This document shows, piece by piece, positions 57,516 through 64,000 of a stretch of 64,000 nucleotides of DNA. Positions within the stretch are counted from its first letter, which is position 1; each line of letters opens with the position of its first letter. Origin of the DNA: Trichomonas vaginalis G3 (lineage: Eukaryota > Parabasalia > Trichomonadida > Trichomonadidae); the NCBI RefSeq assembly GCF_026262505.1, contig NC_067204.1:8031797-8095796 (forward strand), in the 5' to 3' direction. The notes under the pieces are model-generated. The model saw nothing but the letters and a program-made list of their open reading frames with translations, did no database searches and had not been told where the DNA came from. The position numbers and the translations under genes are program-made.

Positions 57516-58373
57516 TTAAAATCCTCCATATTCAAGAGTAGTAAGGAAAGCTTCCAAAACAGATTCAAACTTAATAAATGGTATGAATGAAGCACGATTC
57601 TTGGGGTAGTTTGGCTTATGGAACTTCTTTGACCAGTAATGAAGAGTTTCTGCGCGTGTAAGTACATTTGGAAGCATCCAAATGAAGACAGCAACACTGT
57701 AGATGTCGTTATCTATCATGAGAATAAGGAATAAGTTCATCAAGAACTCGAAGAAGTAGTTGGGGCAAGTAATTAAATTATAAATGCCGCCTTTCATGAA
57801 TTTGTAGCCCTTTGCGTTCTTAAACCTCTTAAGTGTGAGCTGGATATCATACTTGGCTCCAAATAGGAAGGCAATAACCCAAAGAACGCATAAGGTAATT
57901 TTATAAGCTCCTTTTAATTCCCAATTCTGGAATGTGATGCACCTAACGAAGAGAATTGACTTGGAGATGTTCATAAGAAGGAAATAGATGACAGTTTTGA
58001 CTGGCCATGGATTTGAAAATTTTGAACGGAGTAAAGCATAAATTGTTCCTCTAAAGAGATAAACTGTCAACCAAAAGATAATGGGGATGTTGATAAGTGG
58101 TATTTCGCTGAAAAGGTAACGATAATAAGCTCTGAAGTATAAAGTAACAGCAAATGGAATTAAATTGAATATCATGAATGCAAGTTTAGGAGAAATTTCA
58201 GCTCCAAGCTTTTTGTTCTGTGGTCTCAAGCGGCCATATGGACATGGACGCTTAAATCTGTAAAAGAAGAAAAATACAGCGAGAACAATGTTAACAATTG
58301 GGAAAATTTCATTGTACTCATCTGTAATAAGGTAGTTGGCGAAATCAACAATGCCAGGAATTGGAACAAACAT
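57516..58373 (-). CDS. Steroid 5-alpha-reductase-family membrane enzyme (285 aa)
   Basis: Start at ATG 58,373 (MFVPIPGIVDFANYLITDEY); the GTG at 58,397 is less likely. Five to six hydrophobic segments are visible, including IVNIVLAVFFFFYRF, FMIFNLIPFAVTLYF and FFEFLMNLFLILMI. The C-terminal signature FMKGGIYNLITCPNYFFEF matches the family consensus (RGG-F--VSCPNYFGE), as does the later TLHYWSKKF-like end. Relatives are ER enzymes that reduce double bonds of steroids, polyprenols (dolichol synthesis) or very-long-chain enoyl-CoA with NADPH. Which substrate is used cannot be told. Size fits the family. Confidence 0.75.
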   Translation of the reverse strand: MFVPIPGIVDFANYLITDEYNEIFPIVNIVLAVFFFFYRFKRPCPYGRLRPQNKKLGAEISPKLAFMIFNLIPFAVTLYFRAYYRYLFSEIPLINIPIIFWLTVYLFRGTIYALLRSKFSNPWPVKTVIYFLLMNISKSILFVRCITFQNWELKGAYKITLCVLWVIAFLFGAKYDIQLTLKRFKNAKGYKFMKGGIYNLITCPNYFFEFLMNLFLILMIDNDIYSVAVFIWMLPNVLTRAETLHYWSKKFHKPNYPKNRASFIPFIKFESVLEAFLTTLEYGGF

Positions 58374-58990
58374 TTTTTTTTCTAAATCTTTTGTCACTTA
58401 GCGGCAATTTTGCCATTTGACAATTTGATTTCGTAGACCAACAATGCATAATTACATAATCACATTATGCATTAAATTGATTTTACTGAAAAAAATGGGC
58501 ATTTAAAAGTGAAAAAAAATATCCTCAAACAAAATTAGCAACAAATAGATCACGTACTTGTGATAATTATATATTTTCATCCAAAGAAAGATTTTGCAAA
58601 GAAAATATGATCAAATAATAAGTAGTTAAGCCTAATTTTGATGATAGAGATATTATATGTAATCTATTCAATTTTCTGAAGTTTACAATGAGCAATTTAT
58701 TAAAAATTTTCCTGAGATAAAATTGTTATTATCTGCAACATAATTGCTTATAATCACTATCTGGGAGGATAATACTTGTTTTGCATAAATGTTCAAAAAC
58801 AATTTAAAGAAAAACATGATTTTCCAATCATATTGATATGATTTGATGAATAATTACACTAAACTTGATAATACAGAAAACCTTTTGTTGGAAATATGGC
58901 TAATTATATGAAAAGATACTTTAAAATCATTTGATATCCTTGAGGAATTTTTAGAGCACTAAATAATAAAAAAGTGACAAAATTCAAATT
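58374..58990. other. Intergenic region
   Basis: AT-rich, with TGACAAAA-type sequences before both divergent start codons (58,388-58,398 on the minus strand; AGTGACAAAATTC at ~58,972 on the plus strand). No gene seen. Confidence 0.5.
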
Positions 58991-59689
58991 ATGATCATTG
59001 GAAACAGATTAACTATGAACCAATGCCAATCTATATCAAAGCAAGTATTAAATCATCATATTGGATCATATTTCTCTTATCCAATTAAAGAAGATGACCC
59101 TAGTTTCCCTGGTTATTTCAATGTTGTTAAAACTCCAATGGATTTATCAACAATAATCACTAAAATCAATTCAAAACTGTATAAAAATGCTGACGAATGG
59201 TATCAAGATATGCATTTAATGTTTGATAACGTTAAAAAATATTATGGAAAAGGAGCTTACTTCACTGCTCTCTCATTAGAGCTTTACAAATTCTTCGAGA
59301 AGCAACTTGGAAAGGCATTATCCGTTACAAATGAAAGTTATCTTGAAAATGCAAAAAGATACTTCGAGAAATTGGACAAATTGTTGTTAACTCCACCGCC
59401 CTTATATAGCGAAGGGTTTAATATTGCACAGTTGCCACAAATTGAAGTTACAGCTGATGATAAATTTGAATTTGCTGTTGCAGCATCACTATTAACAAGT
59501 AAAACAGATGTACTAGCTATGACACAGATATTAGATGCAAACGGATATAATTTTGAACACAAAGAAGAAGATCAATCGATTAATATGAACGAAGTTCCTG
59601 ATCAAGCAATGAAAGAACTTATTACTTACGCGAAACAGAGATTTAAATCTGCTGGAGCTCCTTATCCTAAAAAAGGAGACTCAATATAG
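58991..59689 (+). CDS. Bromodomain protein with altered acetyl-lysine pocket (232 aa)
   Basis: Residues ~10-108 are a bromodomain: FSYPIKEDDPSFPGYFNVVK, TPMDLSTIITKI, ADEWYQDMHLMFDNVKKYYG and ALSLELYKFF. The ZA loop with its PMDL is intact. The pocket asparagine (YN of the BC loop) appears to be Tyr (KKYYGKG), which would weaken or change acetyl-lysine binding. The C-terminal ~120 residues have an acidic/helical segment (VTADDKFEFAVAASLLTSKT) resembling the NET-like or histone-associated tails seen next to bromodomains, but I cannot name it. A nuclear chromatin reader role is probable. Confidence 0.75.
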   Translation: MIIGNRLTMNQCQSISKQVLNHHIGSYFSYPIKEDDPSFPGYFNVVKTPMDLSTIITKINSKLYKNADEWYQDMHLMFDNVKKYYGKGAYFTALSLELYKFFEKQLGKALSVTNESYLENAKRYFEKLDKLLLTPPPLYSEGFNIAQLPQIEVTADDKFEFAVAASLLTSKTDVLAMTQILDANGYNFEHKEEDQSINMNEVPDQAMKELITYAKQRFKSAGAPYPKKGDSI

Positions 59690-59955
59690 AATTTTATATT
59701 ATATTATTTTTGTTTTGTAAACTGTTTATACTCTAATATAATAGCATGGTTTTTATACATCCAAATATTACAATATTACAATAATTATTGAAAAAATCTA
59801 GGATATCTTTTCGTCAAAACATGAAAATATGGTTAATCATGCCAATATTGTTCTACTTTTTGATTTTCATGAGATCTTTTTCTATCGATTGATTTATGTA
59901 GAAATTTGTCAATTTGACAATTTCTATAGTTTACAATTTTTTTTTATAGAATTTT
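59690..59955. other. Intergenic region
   Basis: 266 bp, AT-rich. AATTTGACAATTTC at ~59,910 may be the start element of the SEC23 gene. Confidence 0.4.
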
Positions 59956-61908
59956 ATGGAAGCTCAGCCAATTAGATTTACTTCTTCATTTTATGGAATT
60001 ACGCCAGAGGTACGATCTAAGGCAGATATTCCTACTGCTATCGCTATTGATCCAGTACCTGAAAATTTGACATTAAATCAAACAAATTTATGCGCCTGCT
60101 CAAAATGCAGAGCTTATATTGGTCCACACTCGAAGATTGATATGAATACAAGAACGTGGACATGTGCTTTTTGCAAAACGTCGAATAATTTACCAATTGA
60201 AAATATGCAAATTTTAGACAATTGCGAATTACCAACTCAAACGATTACCCCACCTAGATCTATGTATATAATTGATTGCTCGTCTTCTGCTTTAAACGGA
60301 CTTATCCAAACAATAATTCCTGAATTAGAGGCTAGATTAAAAGGGAAATGCAAGAATGTATGTGTTGCTCTGCTCGCAGAGGGCTTGCACGTAATTGGAC
60401 CAAATGGTGGAATCACATCTTATCCAGATTTAGAAGAAATCGAAATTCCTCCAAAATACTTTCACGAAGAGTTTCCATCATTAGAACCATTTAATAATTT
60501 ACAGACAGATAAACGTGGTCCATTTATTATGTCCGCTTTAAATGTTGCAATTAACAGTGTTGGAAATAATGGTCGAGTTTTTGTAGCCACTTCATTCAGA
60601 ACTGCTGAGAAAGACTGTTTTAATACAGTTAACGTTAATGCAGAAGGAGCAGCGATTCGTGGAGTAAATTACGAAGTAATTCAAGAATTAATACATAAAT
60701 TTAGACAAAATCTCGTTACCCTCAACATGCTAATTGCACCAGGAAATACCACGCTCATTGATTGTGCTACATTTGCTCGCTTTTGCGTTGAAACTGGCGG
60801 TCGATGCGAATATCTGACAAAACCTGGATTTTATTCGTTCAGCGAAGCTCTAGATAGATTGTTACAACCTAAAATCGTCGGAAGTTTCAGTATTTCTTGT
60901 ATAGATACAATTCTTCCTTCGATTGGAATTTCTCAACACTCTCCATCAGGATTTATGGTCACAAAAGGTGAATCACTTGTATTTCCATTCGGTTTAGACC
61001 CAAATAATCCATCTGGAGAGATAAATTCCCAGTTATCTGTGACTGAATACGATATTGACGGCCAAGTTAGGAAATTTGTATACAACAAGACAATTAGAAC
61101 CACAGATGTTCTTACAGATATATTTAAAGAGATAGATCAAGACGTAATTTTGAAATATATCTCAAATACTTTAATTTATTTGTTCAAAATCGGCCATGAG
61201 TTCAGTTCCCTTAAAGGATCGTGTCTGGTGTTACTAAAACCCATGTTTATGTCATATAGAATCCACGTCAGTCGCAGTCCAAACAGATTTTCTTCAATTG
61301 TCCTTCCGAAATCATTGAATACTATTTTAATTAAGTGTTTGGGCATCCTTAAATCAACTGCTCTCGCTCAGTCCATCTCTTATGATGAAAGAGCCATTCA
61401 AATGATGCAAATGAGCCAAATGACACCAAATCAACTAGCTTTAGCTGCTTGTCCTGTACTTACTGATGTCACGGAGTTCGTAGCTAACGGAGGAGATATC
61501 ATTCGTCTACCTTTGACTGAATCTTCCCTCAGACCAGGAAAAATTTTGATTTTGGACAATGGATTTTATACTCATTTATGGCTTGGCAATGAGTTAAATA
61601 AAGAATTGGTTCAGGCAACATTCATGAAACCTGCTCAATCCCTTGTTGACGAACTTATTCCGTTCCAAACAGATCAATCAAGGAGACTTTTCTATCTTTT
61701 ACGCGGAAACTTCAGGATGTCGAAGCAAGATGCACAATCAGACTACTTGTTCAGACAAAGAATGATAGAAGACGACAATAATAAATTACCATCGTATTCC
61801 GCTTTCACGGGAGAGCTCCACAGCATAACATTACCACAAAGAAAAGAAGATAAGATTACTACCAAGTTATGGGACTTCGCAGTTTCTATTTTTACAACAA
61901 ATGATTAA
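59956..61908 (+). CDS. SEC23: COPII coat GTPase-activating subunit Sec23
   Basis: 650 residues, slightly shorter than the usual ~760. The Sec23/Sec24 zinc finger is complete: CSKCRAYIGP and WTCAFCKTSN at ~49-80. The trunk follows (MYIIDCSSSALNGLIQTIIP, RGPFIMSALNVAINSVGNNG, FATTGGR-like VETGGRCEYLTK). Next are the beta-sandwich and helical regions and a C-terminal gelsolin-like part (ILILDNGFYTHLWLGNEL). Sec23 pairs with Sec24 on ER exit sites, binds Sar1 and stimulates its GTP hydrolysis during COPII vesicle formation. The last segment (LPSYSAFTGELHSITLPQRK) is intact. A single-copy housekeeping gene is expected. Confidence 0.85.
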   Translation: MEAQPIRFTSSFYGITPEVRSKADIPTAIAIDPVPENLTLNQTNLCACSKCRAYIGPHSKIDMNTRTWTCAFCKTSNNLPIENMQILDNCELPTQTITPPRSMYIIDCSSSALNGLIQTIIPELEARLKGKCKNVCVALLAEGLHVIGPNGGITSYPDLEEIEIPPKYFHEEFPSLEPFNNLQTDKRGPFIMSALNVAINSVGNNGRVFVATSFRTAEKDCFNTVNVNAEGAAIRGVNYEVIQELIHKFRQNLVTLNMLIAPGNTTLIDCATFARFCVETGGRCEYLTKPGFYSFSEALDRLLQPKIVGSFSISCIDTILPSIGISQHSPSGFMVTKGESLVFPFGLDPNNPSGEINSQLSVTEYDIDGQVRKFVYNKTIRTTDVLTDIFKEIDQDVILKYISNTLIYLFKIGHEFSSLKGSCLVLLKPMFMSYRIHVSRSPNRFSSIVLPKSLNTILIKCLGILKSTALAQSISYDERAIQMMQMSQMTPNQLALAACPVLTDVTEFVANGGDIIRLPLTESSLRPGKILILDNGFYTHLWLGNELNKELVQATFMKPAQSLVDELIPFQTDQSRRLFYLLRGNFRMSKQDAQSDYLFRQRMIEDDNNKLPSYSAFTGELHSITLPQRKEDKITTKLWDFAVSIFTTND

Positions 61909-62563
61909 CTTTTTTTATATTTTTTATAGAATTATTAATAAATTGTTTCTTATTTCTCTTATTCTTTATAAAATTTTATATCCTTTACCATGTTTTATCA
62001 AGTTTTGATGATATCTCAAAATAATTAACAAGAATTAGAAATTCTAAATGCTTACAAATATATAATGCAATAAAGGTAGTTAAAGCTGTTTTCTATAACA
62101 ACATTTCATATTAAGATAAAAATTATTGAATATTACCAAAATGGACGCCATCCACTGTGCATTTGTGCTAAGTTGTAGGGGACTATTGCTATCTTGATCA
62201 GCTTTGCTGCTTGATCTTCGACTGACAAAGCCTTGTTTTCTTTGATTTTTCTCTTGCTCTCATTTCCCTGTTTGTTGTTTTGTCTCTTGGTTCGGCAAAC
62301 AAAACTCTTCCTTTGTCAATAACTGATCCAGTGACTTCTGTCATTCCGACAAATGACATCTGATCTGTCTTTGTGCTCTTTAGGATCAACTAATAATTCG
62401 TGGACGAATACTACAAGACTTTTTAAGTGTTGATGAGTGCATCTCTGAATGTTCCATCAGGTCCTGTTACTCTTTTGGCCTTGTATATTAAATTTGTTCA
62501 TTTCAAATAAAAATAATTTTAAATAATAAAATATGAAAATAGAAAAATTTACAGATAATATAA
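61909..62563. other. Intergenic region with remains of a degenerate coding segment
   Basis: On the minus strand 62,500-62,130 contains coherent-looking fragments in changing frames (KRVTGPDGTFRDALINT, FVGMTEVTGSVIDKGRVLFA, KENKALSVEDQAAKLIKIAI). It has a higher GC level than its flanks. It looks like the eroded end of a gene or element; I could not identify it. Confidence 0.3.
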
Positions 62564-64000
62564 TTATTCGAGCTTTCTAGAAACAATATCATTCATATAA
62601 TTAACGATCTTATCAGGTTGAATATTTGATTCGCCAACAATCTTGGAAATTCTTGTGGCAAATGGTTCAAAGATCTGACCATCCAATTTGGCCTCGCGTG
62701 CATTGTTGATAAGTCCGCTAATTAACTCGGAAGAGCAAATAATTTCGCGTGGATACTTCTTAAAGAGAGAGAACGCAGAAATTTGTCTTGGTTTGTGTAC
62801 AAATGACTCTAATTTATGGTATTTGATGTTCAAATCTTTGCTTGCTTCAGAAATCAAAGAAATATTATTTGTAATTTTTGAAGAAATGAGCTTTGAAGCA
62901 TTCCTTATGTATGTTGGATCTGGTCTGACACCACCAGAGAACTTAAATAATGAAACTTTTCCATGTTCGGAAATAATATTTGATTTTGAAACGTTTGGAA
63001 TCAAAATATTGTAGTCGAACATGGCTCTTGCAGTTCCTTCAGCAAGTTTGGAGACCCATTCCTTGGAAATAATGTTAGGAGACTCAGATGGAACACGAGA
63101 TGTGATCATCATGTTTTTACTGACATATTTTGGTATAGGAACAGGAATTTCAAATGGGAAGTCATGTTTATCCGCGTTTTCGAGGATTTTTTCTGGAGAT
63201 CCTTGGATTTTGACACCTAATTTCGTTAATAATTGAATTCTTACGTTGGCTTCTTTGGTCATTGAGAATTCGAGGCGTTTTCTCATGGCTTGTGAGTAAT
63301 TTGCGAAAGTTCCGGTGAATGGAAGTAAATTAAAGAGAAATTCTGAACAATAGTATGGAATTAAGTCAATGGTTTGCATCCTCTTTTGCGTAGGTAAGAA
63401 TGCTGTAATAGAAATCGGTATTTTTCCAGTGAGAGTTCCATTAAAAGTAACAAGTCCGTTTTCGTTTCTTGTTGGCTGATTATCTAATGATTCAATGACC
63501 GAACTTGCTGGAATGTTGAAATCTTTTTCGAAAATTTCAAAGATTTTATTGCGAATTTGTAAATTTTGATTTTGCTGATCATAAAAGTCTGTGGAAGCTT
63601 GAAGTATCTGAGATGCAACTGATTCCTTTTCAAAGCCATCTTTATTTTCGTCCATATTGAAAGCTTTTGTAATCGTATTTATTAAAAGTTTCTTTTCGTT
63701 ATATATTCCGCCATTTCTTTGTAGCGTTAGATTAAAACGACGAAATGCACGTTTTTTACTGTTTTCGAGAGAGAAAAATTGAATTCCAAGATTTGACTTT
63801 GTAAAGAGAATTGAAACTAAGTAATCTGCTATGGAAATTGTACGAACAGTTTGATATCTATGGAGACGATTTAATCCTGCAAAGCCCTGACGAATAATAA
63901 ATTTTGAGTCTTTGTTTGAGAGAAGCCATGAAATAAGACTACCATTAAAAGCATTCCAGACTCCATCCAAAACATTTGTGTTTGAAACTTTATATAAAGG
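62564..64000 (-). CDS. Divergent ABC1/AarF/UbiB-like protein, 5' end outside window
   Basis: The frame is open to the right edge, so at least 478 residues. Its order of segments follows ABC1-family atypical kinases. SITAFLPTQKRMQTIDL sits where the nucleotide-binding strand lies, LEFSMTKEANVRIQLLTKLG resembles the LDYxxEAxN motif, and FPFEIPVPIPKYVSKNMMIT follows the P-V/I-x-xxS pattern. The metal-binding regions are eroded: the HADPHPGN position reads YNILIPNVSKSNI and the DFG position FKFSGG. So catalytic residues are missing and a pseudokinase is likely. ABC1 proteins act in quinone or lipid metabolism; trichomonads lack ubiquinone synthesis, so its job is open. Confidence 0.5.
   Translation of the reverse strand, partial: PLYKVSNTNVLDGVWNAFNGSLISWLLSNKDSKFIIRQGFAGLNRLHRYQTVRTISIADYLVSILFTKSNLGIQFFSLENSKKRAFRRFNLTLQRNGGIYNEKKLLINTITKAFNMDENKDGFEKESVASQILQASTDFYDQQNQNLQIRNKIFEIFEKDFNIPASSVIESLDNQPTRNENGLVTFNGTLTGKIPISITAFLPTQKRMQTIDLIPYYCSEFLFNLLPFTGTFANYSQAMRKRLEFSMTKEANVRIQLLTKLGVKIQGSPEKILENADKHDFPFEIPVPIPKYVSKNMMITSRVPSESPNIISKEWVSKLAEGTARAMFDYNILIPNVSKSNIISEHGKVSLFKFSGGVRPDPTYIRNASKLISSKITNNISLISEASKDLNIKYHKLESFVHKPRQISAFSLFKKYPREIICSSELISGLINNAREAKLDGQIFEPFATRISKIVGESNIQPDKIVNYMNDIVSRKLE

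Noticed and set aside
1..64000. tRNA or rRNA genes
   Set aside because: No cloverleaf with GTTCRANNC-type T-loop or rRNA-like block was recognised by eye. A tRNAscan-type search would be decisive.

Overview
The window looks like a chromosome segment of a trichomonad parabasalid, most likely Trichomonas vaginalis or a near relative. The grounds are strong AT richness, very short intron-less intergenic spaces, an initiator-like TCATTTTT a few bases before several ATGs, and the family mix: BspA-like leucine-rich-repeat proteins, ankyrin proteins with ISHG repeats, a GP63-like protease relic, MULE and mariner-like remnants, and a large Maverick/Polinton. No search could be run, so the species is an inference.

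Bases 1 to about 24,553 are one Maverick (Polinton) cut off by the left window edge. It ends on the right in a probable terminal inverted repeat with an internal hairpin, followed by a 30-T tract. It holds a DNA adenine methyltransferase relic, two small pVI-like amphipathic proteins, a fibre with a phage tail-collar domain, a retroviral-type integrase, protein-primed DNA polymerase B, a packaging ATPase, an SF3 helicase, a probable penton protein, the major capsid protein, a large coiled-coil protein and a late-placed protein with a PCNA-binding motif. Methyltransferase, fibre, integrase, polymerase, ATPase, penton and capsid genes all carry single-base frameshifts, so this copy is decaying. 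Structural and replication genes share a TTTTTA-spacer-TAAAATG start motif. The accessory genes at 8.0-11.6 kb and 23.3 kb mostly carry the host-like TCATTTTT initiator. A 1.5 kb cassette (11.66-13.25 kb) bounded by copies of the ATPase 3' end carries one gene between inverted iterons.

Bases 24.6-39.1 kb are gene-poor: minisatellites, a 1.1 kb mariner-like element, a frameshifted MULE transposase, a UBA-domain gene divergent from a broken gene, and most strikingly four arrays built on a ~120-133 bp period in which each period holds two hairpins, together with an 812 bp perfect-looking inverted repeat. Stem sequences differ between arrays but pairing is kept, including at least one compensatory pair. 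This is the best candidate here for an undescribed element.

Bases 39.5-64 kb are mostly host genes: a GP63-like pseudogene, three tandem BspA-like paralogues, a ROK sugar kinase of bacterial type, a C2-like protein, a TBC-domain protein, a long BspA-like LRR relic, an ankyrin protein, a 351 bp MITE, a steroid 5-alpha-reductase-family membrane enzyme, a bromodomain protein with an altered pocket residue, COPII Sec23, and a divergent ABC1/AarF-like protein cut by the right edge.
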